From: Polytrichum commune | Lineage: Eukaryota; Streptophyta; Polytrichopsida; Polytrichales; Polytrichaceae | Length of the DNA stretch: 64,000 bases | Direction of reading: 5' to 3' | Assembly (NCBI GenBank): GCA_950295325.1 | Contig: OX485805.1 | Location: 42,000,758 to 42,064,757 of the forward strand | Part shown: positions 1 through 10,400 of the stretch, piece by piece | Layout: every line of letters starts with the position of its first letter | Position numbering within the stretch: the first letter of the stretch is position 1 | Notes under the pieces: model-generated | Databases searched by the model: none | The model's input: the letters and a program-made list of their open reading frames with translations, nothing else | What the model was told of the DNA's origin: nothing | Made by a program: the position numbers and the translations under genes

Positions 1-861
1 AAAGTTAAAGAAGAGACATGGGGATGTTTTATCTCAACCACACCCACTCAAGCAAACAGGATCATCCAATACCTTGTGCCCTACAAGCAGGAACTCATGC
101 ATGTGATCACGCCGCAAGCAGCCAAAGCAGAACGTAGGAGTCGCGGCGAAGGACTCACTGAAGAAGAAATCAAGAAAAAGAATGCTACCATGCTATGCCT
201 TTATGGCCTTCACAAGATGAAGAAAGTTGAGGATACAAAGGAATCCATCAAAGCAGTCTTAGGTGGATTGAATGTTGCATCTTTTTACTTTCCAGGGCAA
301 GTAGGAGATCTCCACAAAGGCACGGCCAACGTACAATGCCTCAACGCCATTGTCTATAGACAATGGGTAGGCAAGACGGTAGAAATATTTGGTAAGCATG
401 TCAGTTTCACGCCCCACCCTAAAACCCTACAAGGTGCAATACCACCCACCAAGGAAGAACAAGAAAAGCTTGGGTTTTGTGATATATCCACAGCAATTGC
501 GGATACTCTCGAGGCTACTCGCAATGCACCTCCAAACAAAAGTAAAAATCCCGTATTCTCACGTGACGACCTAGATGCACTAGTTGAGACCGCCATAGAC
601 AAACGGAATGGGCAACTCATAATAGAGCTCAAAACCGAGCTTACGGCCGAAATACACAAAGAAATGGGCGAATTTCAAAAAGAGGTATCTTTGGAAGCCG
701 ATGTACGCGAAGAAAGAATCACACGGAATTTGACAACACATGTCAAAAATCAACTAGCGGAAATAAGAAAGCAACTAGCGCTAACATCCCAAGCGGTTGA
801 CATGACAACCAAAGCGCTAGACTCCATTCTAGCACCAACACAACCACAATTGGAAAACTAG
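1..861 (+). CDS. LINE ORF1p-like protein, 5' end outside window
   Basis: The reading frame is open from base 1 to the TAG at 859-861. It begins upstream of the window, and the first in-window GTG (76) is not a convincing start. The product has a middle segment with the look of a compact nucleic-acid-binding domain (VEIFGKHVSFTPHP, about codons 125-138). A charged C-terminal third, rich in Glu/Lys/Gln with hydrophobic spacing, reads as a coiled coil. This layout (globular domain plus coiled coil, no Cys-rich gag zinc knuckle seen) fits an ORF1p of a non-LTR retrotransposon. The A/C-rich sequence that follows and the LINE ORF2 downstream support that. Codon use is more balanced than in the A/C-rich DNA after it. 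No database match was possible, so a plant-specific transposon accessory protein remains an alternative. Confidence 0.5.
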   Translation, partial: KVKEETWGCFISTTPTQANRIIQYLVPYKQELMHVITPQAAKAERRSRGEGLTEEEIKKKNATMLCLYGLHKMKKVEDTKESIKAVLGGLNVASFYFPGQVGDLHKGTANVQCLNAIVYRQWVGKTVEIFGKHVSFTPHPKTLQGAIPPTKEEQEKLGFCDISTAIADTLEATRNAPPNKSKNPVFSRDDLDALVETAIDKRNGQLIIELKTELTAEIHKEMGEFQKEVSLEADVREERITRNLTTHVKNQLAEIRKQLALTSQAVDMTTKALDSILAPTQPQLEN

Positions 862-2924
862 ATTGGACAAACAATCACATAGCCCACCTACCAAAAATGT
901 GTACTCACACAAAAAAAGAAAAACGAAAAAAGAATAAAATAGCATTTGGAAATGCTAATAAAACAAATAAAACCAAAGCATTTATAAATGCTCTCACACA
1001 AGTTCAAAGCATATCAACCCAACAAAAAATAAAAAACCAAAAAACAACACAACCTCAAAAACACAAAATCAAAACAACAATTAAAAAGATACACACAAAA
1101 AGCTACAAAACAACAAATACCATACACCAAATTACACACCCAACATACATACTTAGAACAAACACAACTAACCCAATCAACAAAACAAAATACACAAATA
1201 AAATAGAAGACACATGCACCCCACCACCCCATAACACAAACCGAACCAATAAACAAAAAAACCTCCAAAACATAATCAAAATAACAAACACAAACCTAAA
1301 ACAAAACCGCTCTACCAATCTCATCCATAACTCAAACAAACCCATACACAAACCTAAACAACGTAAAAAATCAAATCACACCATACCCAATAACAAATGT
1401 AAACACACACAACAAAAGCACATAAAACACCTCCCCAAAACATCTACAACACACCCCCTACTCACATTATACAACAAACCAAAAGTACAACAAAAAAACA
1501 AAAAAGACATACAAAAAACATATCCAATAAACCTAAAACAAACAAAAAACAATAGCCCAAAACCCTATAAACAAGCACACAAAACCACAACACTTTCTTA
1601 TACCCCCACAACAACGAGAAACAAACCAACACACACACACATAAAATCAAACAAACACATACCCAAAGAAAAACAAAGTATAACCACAAACAACAAAGAC
1701 AAGACAAATCTCCAAAAAATAACCCTAAAACGGGCTCGGCCTACCGGTCTCGCACTAAAAAAATACAAACACCCCCAAAACAATACACCCAAAAACATTA
1801 AAGAAACAAAACACAAATAAAACAAAACACAAATAAAACAACATCCAAACCCATAAATAAAAACAAAATTACCTATTTGATACTAAGAAAGTATGTACCC
1901 AACACGCCAAAAACAAAAACAATACACACAACTAAACCCATAAAAACAAACACCACACCTCTCATCAACATACACCAAATTAAGAAGCAGAAACATCATA
2001 TGAATACAATAAATATATCAACAAAAAACCCAAATCTAAATCAAAGCCAACCTAATGAATTGCCCCACAACCAAAACCAACACAAACAAACAACTAACAT
2101 AAAAAACATTACCTTACCAAACCACACCAACAAACATACACAACCTAGCATCATTACACCCCCCCCCTCAGAATCCCCCTAACAACAAAAACACACAAAG
2201 ACTCAACAAAAATCAATCCAAAATACAAAACATAGTAAAAATCATAAGACAAAACAAAGAAAATACTAAACAACACAAAACAAACACACTAAGAAAAGAA
2301 AAAAGTAAAAAACACAAATCCCAAACCACACCCAACATCATAAAAAATACAAAACACCCAAACCCCATAAACAACACAAACTCCACAAAAAACCATATTA
2401 AACAACAACATCCGAAACGCGAAAATACCAAAGAAACCAACATAACTAAGATACCCCCCACACACCTACTACTACCACATCATAAAGAAATCAAAACCCC
2501 ACTAAAAGCAACACCAAGGCTCACCCACAAAAACAAGAATTTTTTTTACATAAATACATCCAAACCCCATAAAACTAAAAGCACTCACGAAAAACCACAA
2601 AAAACTCCAAATACATTAAGCAAACAAATAAACAAACAAAGCCACACCACCCTCCCCAAAAAAATAACCAAACAAGAGCCGAAAACCAAACTTAGAAAAA
2701 CACCAAAATTACCCAATACAAACATACACTCCGTATCACCACCTAATACTAAAACAAATAAACAACTAATAAACCAAAAAGATATGCCAAACGAAAACCC
2801 ATCCAAACCAAAAAAAACAAAAAATCAAAAACACAACACACAAATGAAACAAAACAAAACAAATGGCCACATAAGAGATACCAAAGACTTTAAAACAAAG
2901 CCTACACAAACACCCAGAAACACT
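862..2924 (+). mobile_element. A/C-rich LINE-derived tract with long open frame 897-1820
   Basis: The plus strand is almost devoid of G and poor in T for 2 kb. The frame 897-1820 (307 codons, ATG start) and 1877-2182 are open and encode Lys/Thr/Asn/Pro/His/Gln-rich low-complexity protein. Many TAA triplets are present but fall in the other frames of this stretch. The same skew marks the N-terminal part of the LINE ORF2 at 5707, so this is most simply retrotransposon sequence downstream of the ORF1-like gene. No domain is recognised. Whether the frame is translated is unknown. Confidence 0.45.
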
Positions 2925-3008
2925 GTGGTACTTTTGGGCCACCCCCTTTCGAGGGAGCCTAAAAGTATCACACAAGCCCTTCGGTGAAGGTGGCCTGCAT
3001 TTGCAGGC
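2925..3008 (+). other. Cluster of RNA-like stem-loops at end of A/C-rich tract
   Basis: Bases 2925-2939 (GTGGTACTTTTGGGC) pair with 2957-2971 through 15 positions including two G-U wobbles. The loop closes further as CCCT-TTCG-AGGG. Two more hairpins follow: CCTTC-GGT-GAAGG (2978-2990) and GCCTGC-ATTT-GCAGGC (2993-3008). An alternative pairing, GGCCACC (2937-2943) with GGTGGCC (2989-2995), is perfect over 7 bp and excludes the first hairpin. The cluster sits exactly where the A/C-rich composition stops. It may be a structured retrotransposon UTR or ribozyme-like end. No catalytic core was proven. Confidence 0.5.
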
Positions 3009-4229
3009 GCCCAAGCCGAACCCGGATGATAGGTGTATAACGTGAGTAGTTAGATTTTTAAGGGAGATTAAATATGCGTCGTAGTACCTCCGGAGGTTAG
3101 GCCTTAGTTTTTTACTAGTGTGGCTTTAAACTCCACTAACCAATTTCATATCTAGTTCTAACCTTAACCTACAACCTATTCTACGCGCAGACGCACCAGC
3201 CTTGAAACCAAGGCAATCCTAATTTGTGAATTGGGATGGTTCTGATACACCCAACCGGGTGTGACTCATACCACCCTAACTCAACGAACGGAATAACGAC
3301 AATTTGATGGACCATTCAATTCTTCCTATTTCTTTATTTAGTTCTATTTAGTTTTCTAAGCGGGGGAACTTGGCCTAAGTCCCACCCTTCACACAAATTC
3401 CTTCTTAATTACTTACTTTTGTTTGCACGTCCTAACTTACTACATTAACATATTAGGCATCACCCCTTACCTCGGGTCTCTTGCCAACAAGGGTTTACGA
3501 TTTATTTGGTATGTTTTGATTGTTAAATGTGTTTACACTGGATAGACCACGAAATGCAACTCAATGGGACCAGGGTGACGGGCGACCTGTAGGTTCAACT
3601 TGTTGCGCAATCTTCATAAATTGGGGCCATTACTCCCAATCTATGGGGCCAACAACATAATAGTGGATTCGCGGGTCATTAACCCCACCTTTCCACCAAC
3701 AACATTTAGAGTGGTCGTGTCGGTGATTAATCCGACTTACCACACACGAAACTTGCTAATAAATGAAGCTACTACCACAAAACATACCAAGGGCCCCGAA
3801 AACAATGGAATTGGGTACTCCCTTGGCGGTCAAGTGGTCAAGCCACTTGACCTTACGAGATAGGTGAGTGGGTTTAGAGATGCGTACCTTAGCCGTGCTC
3901 CCTCCAATCCTAAATGGAAGGCTTAAGGTTAGTTAATTTACCTCAATTTTCCTCGGTTGATTTGGGCTTGATGTAGGCCGAGCCGCTACCTCCTTCCTTG
4001 CTCCACTTTCCGAGCGTCGACCTTGCCTCCTTCTTTGTAACTAGTTTGGTAGTAAGCGTACCTTAGTTAACAATTAAAATATAAAGTGTTATTTTGCCCT
4101 GTAATTTAATCCTAAGCATAATATTTATACTTAGTGCACTAAATTATCTTTCCAATGATCTAAAAATCACTCTAATCGGATAAGAAATGCAAAAGTTATG
4201 AGGGTTGGAAGTGTGAGGTCGATTCAACC
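3009..4229. other. Non-coding, repetitive intergenic DNA
   Basis: Composition is balanced. Short open frames (for example 3600-3863) show no recognisable domain. There is a small perfect palindrome ACCTCCGGAGGT near 3086. No RNA gene or intact transposon is seen. The stretch may be untranslated or linker sequence of the surrounding retroelements. Confidence 0.35.
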
Positions 4230-4860
4230 GACCCTTCCAACCCACCTATCTACCTTCTAACTTCAAAAATTCATAGCACATTCCTTACTACTTGGATCTA
4301 GGCTTTCCTTATACCATTGGAAAGCTATGAACAAGCTCTAACTAGAAAAATTATGACATCAGCAGGTTGAGCTAATAGAAATTCAGCGGACTCCTTGTAA
4401 CACAGCAGTCAATCAAGAAGGCTTAAACTATGTATCTCGCCTTCAACAATTCATATCTAATTCAAATCTTAGTCAAATCAAACGTTCTATATGACCCTGG
4501 AGAGATATTAAAAATATGTGATTAGAAAGGTAAGCCGAAGTGAACCCAGCAGGTCCTCTGTAATGCAGCAGTCAACCAAAAGTTCTCAAACTATGTGTCC
4601 CATCTTGCACAATTCATATCTAATTCAAATCATCCTCAAATCAAATGTTCTAAGCCATTTTGGAAAGCTACACAAAAGTTCTACTTGGGAAAAATATAAT
4701 TTCTTGGAATTAAAATTCCTATTGGGCTCGCAGGTCTGATCCAGCAGCCGCTACCCACAAGACCACCCAGTTTTTCTACTCCATCTTTGAAAATCCATAA
4801 CTAATTGTCATCTCAACCAAATCACAAATGGGAAACGGCTATGGATAGCTATATGAAATC
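4230..4860. repeat. Four diverged tandem units, about 165-180 bp
   Basis: The phrase AATTCATATCTAATTCAAATC occurs in near-identical form at about 4448 and 4611. More diverged versions lie at about 4268 and 4790. Each unit also carries a CAGCAG(G/T)-containing stretch (4400, 4547-4570, 4740) and a 'GGAAAGCTA' word. Spacing is 163-180 bp. Satellite-like or internal retrotransposon repeats are both possible. Confidence 0.6.
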
Positions 4861-5706
4861 TCTCTAAGAGAAAAATGATAAGTATCTTGTTCTAGCTTTT
4901 GAACTAAGCCTTCAGGGCATTGGCAGATGAGGTCTATAATGCCTCTACTCAAAACTCTACCATCCAACCTACCTCTACAAAAGAAGGAATAATTTTGTTG
5001 GTGTGTTAATAAACACACAACCTAACTAGGAGAGAGAGAGTAGAGGAGGTTCTCAAGCCTTTCTTTTAGACCATTGAGAATACATGCTAAAGGATTTTTT
5101 CCTAACTACATTGAAGCAGGGCTTCGCCCAAAAACTAGAGAAAGAGAGAGAGCTACAAGGTGGAAGGAGGGGTTTTTAAACCCTCTCACAAAAGGGTTGG
5201 ACCCCTCCTCCACCGGATCCATTTTTCAAACCCTTTCCCGAAATTTTGGCTCGGGGGTTTTCCCGGTTGAGGTTGCCATCCTCTCGCCGAGGTGGCTCCG
5301 ACAGAAAACCTTTAGAAATCTTTCTAATTTTTCCGCCATCGAGTTGGCAAGGGGGCAAGTGGGCAAGTAACCCCCTTGCTCTCTTTCTTTTTTGTCTTCA
5401 AAATTCTTCACGCCGATTTTATCTTCTTACGTAAAACACCTCCAATAGTCTTGTGTGCCTCACACTAACTAATAAACTAACACTTACTTAGCTAGCATCT
5501 ACTAACATTTGCTTAATAACTAGCATCTACTAATATTTGCTTAGCTAGTTGTTTTTACTAGCTAGCACATTTTTTCTACTTTGCTATCTTCTAGCACTAC
5601 TTAGTTTCATTTTGACCTTCCTTCTTCTAGGCTAAATGCTAAATGAACTAATTTTTCCTAAATTCCCTATCAATTCTAACTTTTAATGCTAACATTCTAA
5701 CTAAAG
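4861..5706. other. Non-coding stretch before the LINE ORF2
   Basis: It contains GA-rich patches (5028-5050, 5140-5160) and several near-identical 'CTAGCATCTACTAA' words at 5490-5570. No coding or RNA gene is visible. Stops are dense in all frames just before 5701, so any 5' portion of the LINE ORF2 is not preserved here. Confidence 0.4.
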
Positions 5707-7728
5707 GTGATCCCGCAGAGTGGTGGACCACTCAAAGGGTTCACAAACACCAATAACACTAATACAAAAAATCATAATCATAATAATAATAAAAACAACA
5801 ACACAAACAAAATAATTCCTAACACTTTGGACCAAACAAAACAATACACAACAAACAAAAAACAAACACATCAAACACCACCAAAAACAAACTTAAACCT
5901 CACCAACAAATACACGGAAATAATAAAAATAATCAAAGAATACCCCTGGAGAAATAAAAATGCATACAAAACACCGCAATCATACAAAACACTAAAAAGA
6001 CTAACAAAACAAACAAACATGCCCTACACCACACAAACACAAAATAACAACACCAAACACCAGAGACACACCACAATCTTAGACTATGTAATAATAAATA
6101 AAAACAACAATAAAAAACATTGGTACATAATCTATAACAAACAAAAAATTCTTACCATAATACATACCTTCTCCCTACACTTACTCTTAATAATTAGCGG
6201 AGACATCAAAACTAATCCAGGTCCTATGCCCAACATCCTACAACTACACCCATCCACACATAAAAATAGATGCAAAAGATATTTTATAGAATGCACAATC
6301 AAATTACAACCCGAATACCAACACTTAGCAAAACAATTCTCCCCAATCATAAACATAACACACCCAAAACACCAAGACGCAACCACAATCCATCCACACC
6401 TATCAAGATATATTCACCGAAATCAACACCACCCGCCTCCATGCATACTATATGCGCTTATCACCACAATTAGCCCAGTACTAGAGACATGCAACCATAT
6501 ACTAATACAAACCCCAGAACCAGACTGGACAACGAAAATCTTAGAAAAGATGGCCTTACTCCGTAATCCACCAGAAAGACACATCACAACCCCACACCCA
6601 TACACACAATTCCTGAAAACAAACCAAGACATCATAAACCCGCCCAACACCATCCACAAAGAACTATATGAATTCATCAAACAAAATAACGAACCACTAA
6701 CCGTACAACTAATGAAAAACAAATTCCCTTTTTTACCGGAAAATCTACTTACAGAATCATTAAAATGCAAGGAACCACTACTAGAATACTCCCACCCCCC
6801 ACCACTACCCGACACACCAACACAACACCCCCAAACGAACCAGACAACATACCACAATACACACATAATCACATGGAATGCCTCATCGCTAAATACAGCC
6901 CTGCCAAACCTACAACAACTTATAATCAATACACCAACAAATCCGGCAATCATTACTATACAAGAAACCAAACTAACCGCAACAAAATTTACAAAATATA
7001 TACAAAATTTATTCCCCCAATATAAACTAATATTCAACAACACACATGCATTAACAAGATGTATACAACAAAGAATACCATATATTCCTGCAAGAGGTGG
7101 ACTCCTTATGCTCATAAATAAATCCTACGCATACCCAACTAATATTACAAAAATCCCCACCCCAGCTTCAATATCACCATACCTACAAATTATAGAAATA
7201 AACAACCAACCCCTACAACCATGGCTAATAATACACATATACATGCCATCACACGAAGAAGATATAAGACTTATACCAACATTACAACAAAACATAACAC
7301 AACAAATCACCAATCACCCAAACCACATACACATACTATGTGGAGACTTCAACAGAGACATAGCACTAATTGGACGACAAAATGAATACATTATAACACC
7401 ACCACAAGCACAGGACCTTGAATGGCACACATTTGTACACAGCCTTCAACTTACATATGTCCCCACTAATAGTTCATACACTAGACAGGGTGGCCAATAC
7501 TATAACCAAACTAGTCTAATAGACGGATACTATATAAAAACGCCCAACAATACCTTATACACATCAACCACAAACAATGACCACAACCTTAACTCAGACC
7601 ACTCCCCAGTAACACTACATATACCGAAAAACACACTGATAGCCCGATGTATGCCAACAATAACAGATAAACCCCCAAGGATATTAAATCCTATCCCACA
7701 AGCAAATATTGAAAACTTTAAAACATAA
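5707..7728 (+). pseudogene. LINE ORF2 N-terminal part with 2A-like motif and APE endonuclease
   Basis: The frame is open from 5701. The first codon usable near the 5' end is GTG (5707) and the first in-frame ATG is at 6019, so the true start is unclear or lost. Residues 1-150 are Asn/Thr/Lys-rich. A hydrophobic run then leads into SGDIKTNPGP (6196-6225). About 200 unrecognised residues follow, then an exonuclease-endonuclease-phosphatase domain (roughly residues 385-645). Its hallmarks are HIITWNASS (N near 6874), TIQETK (catalytic Glu, about 6955-6972), CGDFNRD (about 7337-7357) and NSDHSP (7591-7608). These are the metal- and phosphate-handling residues expected of a LINE APE nuclease that nicks target DNA. 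The frame ends at TAA 7726-7728, but homologous coding continues in frame (FFEENALQI...), so this is a nonsense mutation, not a natural end. Confidence 0.85.
6178..6225 (+). other. 2A-like ribosome-skipping motif in LINE ORF2
   Basis: The frame reads LLLIISGDIKTNPGP with the Gly-Pro junction between GGT 6220-6222 and CCT 6223-6225 (ORF codon 173 is the final Pro). The pattern D-x-x-x-NPGP preceded by a hydrophobic stretch is the class of oligopeptide that makes ribosomes skip the Gly-Pro bond. It is known in several animal and trypanosomatid non-LTR retrotransposons. The canonical Glu (DxExNPGP) is Lys-Thr here, so activity needs testing. It would separate a roughly 172-residue hydrophobic-tailed leader from the nuclease/RT protein. 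Confidence 0.75.
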
Positions 7729-8219
7729 TTTTTTGAAGAAAATGCACTCCAAATAAACGAACTCACAAACATACTAAACACAAACCAACTAACAACTGAG
7801 CAATGGCAAACATCCTGCACAAAACTAGATTACCTAATACAGAAGATCTCTGACAAAATCCAAGATACATGCAGTGCCCCAACCCTCCCAAATCTCCCAA
7901 ATCGTACATCCCAACAAGGAGGTTTTTTACCAAGAAAACTACAAAAAAATGGAAACATCATCTCTCCACTTACCACCTAATCCGAAAAGAAATATACACT
8001 ATAAAAAAATCACCAAATTGGCCAACACACCCAATAATAGAAGAACTAAGAAACCACACCCAAGTTAATATCCCACCTCCCCCAAATCAAGAACCTAACC
8101 AACAAAATTGGATAAAAACATTAGCTCAAATAGCCAAAACCTCACATATACACGCTAAAAAAATAACAACAAAATACACCCAAGAGTGTATAAAAAAAGC
8201 TATATCCAAATATAGATAA
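7729..8219 (+). pseudogene. LINE ORF2 linker, frameshifted and stop-interrupted
   Basis: Coding continues in the endonuclease frame after the 7726 stop (residues FFEENALQINELTNIL) until about 7870-7950. It then passes to the RT frame, in which residues from 7869 to 8216 read coherently (NWPTHPIIEELRNHTQ and on). A TAA at 8217-8219 interrupts that frame. One indel and one nonsense change therefore separate the nuclease from the RT. No domain is recognised in this part. Confidence 0.7.
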
Positions 8220-9995
8220 ATATATGAAAAAAACCCTAAGAAAATCAATAAACGAGTCTTTAAAAATCTAGAAACACCCCCATTAGATTGCATTATAGAC
8301 AACCAAAACAACATACTCACAAATCCAGGGGACATAGCCAATGAAATCCATAAACAACAATCAATCAGTAACAGACCCACAGTTCCAACATGCTACCACC
8401 AACCTGAACACACACCATATTGTACTTGTGGTGTAAGACAATACCCATGGCATGACATTGACGGATTTGTCATAGACAAAAGAGGAAACCCACAAACCCC
8501 GTCACATGAATACTTCAACAGAGAAACATATGACATCAGTCTAAAAAACTTAGCAAACCACAAAACACCAGGCCCAGATAAAATTCCCAACATCATTCTA
8601 AAAAACATACCCGAAAGCTTCCACAAACTACTCTTCCTATTCTTCTCTCACTGCTACAAACAAAAACAAATCCCAACATCATGGAAAATAAGCCTAACCA
8701 TACTCTTATACAAAAAAGGAGACCCCTCCAAATTAACCAACCACCGACCAATTGCCCTAGCAAACACAATATACAAATTCTTTACGAGTACCCTAACATC
8801 TATATTGTCAGCATACGGAGAAGAACACCAAATTCTACACGACAGTCAAGAAGGGTTCAGAGCAGAAAGAAGCACGTCCAGACAACTCCAACTCCTTATA
8901 GCAGCACTAGAAGACGCAAGATTTACAAACCAAGACATATATCTATTATATATAGACTTCAAGAACGCTTTTGGCTCTCTTGACCACGCAAGATTATTAG
9001 CCATCACCAAAGATCTAGGCTATCCCGAAGACGTTGTCACCCTTATAGGAAACATTTATTCAAACTCCAATACCATATTCACTGGCGAACACTTTGGAAA
9101 AACAAAACCCATACCTATCCAAAGAGGCACAATACAAGGTGATACATTAAGTCCATATCTCTTTCTGATTTTCCTAGAACCTTTACTAAGATGGCTACAT
9201 AGAAGAAAAAACGGATACACGTTTGGTACATCCAAACTCACAATAAGCTCAGCGGCATATGCAGACGATCTACCAGCCATCACAAGCAACCTCCAATCAA
9301 TACAAATCCAACTCAACAAATTAGAGAGATATTATGATTGGGCCGGAATGGACTTAGGAGTACCAAAATGTGCCATTACAGGATGCCCAAACAAATCAAA
9401 AACAAAGCCTGAAACGTTCAAAGCCAAAATTCAAGCCCAAAACATCAACTACAAAAATCAACCCTTACCTATTCTACACCAAAACAAACCCTATGTATAC
9501 TTAGGCATACACCTAGTACCCTCACTTAAATGGAAACTCCAAACACACATCACCTTGACCAAAATAATAAACCAATGCAAACAACTAACAAATTGCCCAG
9601 CTACAATTAAACAAAAAATAAGCATGGTAGACACCGTCATTAGAGCCGGTATAGCCTACAGCTTCTACGCAGTTCCATACTCATTACCTACAATTAAAAA
9701 ATTAGACAAGAAAATAATCAGAATCCAAAAAACAATATGCGGCTTACCCAAATGCACAACAAACATAATAACTCAACTACCACACGACCTATTTGGATTA
9801 GAAGCTTTCTCACTAAAAAACGCCTACCTAAGATGTATTGGCGAACAACTTAGAAACGCATTAAACGATCCCGGGAGGCTAGGAACGATCTACAAAGGAT
9901 TCATACAACATTTACTAGCCAAACATGGAGGGGCAGAAGACATACAAAAAATAAAATACCAAGACTGTATCAGATCACCAACGACAAGAACACTG
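8220..9995 (+). pseudogene. LINE reverse transcriptase domain and thumb
   Basis: The frame is open from 8220 to 10019 without a stop. Recognisable RT blocks in order: NHKTPGPDKIPN (about 8553-8588), YKKGDPSKLTNHRPIAL, the GFRAERSTSRQLQLL fingers block, motif A LYIDFKNAFGS with Asp codon 8955-8957, motif B RGTIQGDTLSPYLF, motif C YADD at 9258-9269, motif D GVPKCAI and motif E YLGIHL. The product would copy LINE RNA into DNA at the nick made by its endonuclease. Upstream of the fingers is a Cys/His group (TCYHQPEHTPYCTCG, about 8388-8432) not usual for this position. All catalytic Asp residues are retained, so decay elsewhere is recent or modest. The last residues up to 10019 are read-out into foreign sequence. 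Confidence 0.92.
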
Positions 9996-10296
9996 TGTAT
10001 ATGCATTGTTATGGTTTGAATTTGAGGGGGTGGATATCGTATAACTCTATTGGGAAGTGGTGTGTTGGGTAGTTGATTTTTGGGTGGTTGTAGTGTGGGG
10101 CTTGTTGCCATGCCTTAGAGTATTTGGATTTTTTTGTGGGTGGTGTTTTGGGTTGGGTTATTGGTGGTTTTAATATTATATAGTCCAAGTATGTTGGATG
10201 TGACTGCGTTGTGCATTTGGGGGTTATTTAGGGGAGGACCATATTTATGAATTCCTATTATGGTGGTGTATTGGTTTTCTAATTGATGTAGGTATT
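9996..10296 (-). other. G/T-rich block abutting the truncated LINE
   Basis: Composition switches abruptly from A/C-rich to G/T-rich at about 9996. This is what an A/C-rich retroelement inserted on the opposite strand would look like. No protein homology is visible on either strand. Confidence 0.4.
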
Positions 10297-10400
10297 TGGG
10301 CCCTAAACCCCCACCCTTATGCGTCTGTATCCGGGTGAGAGCTAGGGGCTCACATGTATCTACTTGACTCCTTGTTGGCTAATGGAACCAAATCTTCAAT
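10297..10400 (-). repeat. LTR-like end, inverted copy of 15060-15130
   Basis: The reverse complement of 10297-10345 reads CACCCGGATACAGACGCATA then AGGGTGGGGGTTT. It aligns with CACCTGGATTACGATGCATA then AGGGTGGAGGTTT at about 15096-15128. Similarity extends about 35 bp further upstream. Two copies of one sequence therefore face each other across about 4.7 kb. The sequence from here to about 13.1 kb could be the reversed LTR body, but I cannot align it all by eye. Confidence 0.45.

Larger units (their letters stand above)
5707..9995 (+). mobile_element. Degenerate non-LTR retrotransposon ORF2 (2A - APE - RT), 3' truncated
   Basis: The order is: low-complexity N-terminus, 2A-like motif, a region of unknown function, apurinic-endonuclease domain, linker with a Cys/His cluster, and reverse transcriptase with thumb. 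Homology to the fragment at 19297-20232 stops after the TRTL residues at about 9995. There the DNA changes abruptly to G/T-rich sequence, so the 3' end is lost. Stops at 7726-7728 and 8217-8219 and a frameshift at about 7870-7950 make it inactive. The presence of APE, and of a restriction-like domain in the sister fragment, recalls Dualen/RandI-type LINEs. The clade call is inference. Confidence 0.88.

Noticed and set aside
3020-3045. GGATGATAG considered as part of a hammerhead ribozyme core
   Set aside because: The essential CUGANGA and GAAA blocks are not both present with proper stems.
6423-7115. 230-codon minus-strand frame opposite the LINE endonuclease
   Set aside because: It is the shadow of the A/C-rich coding strand. 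The plus-strand frame has clear nuclease motifs.
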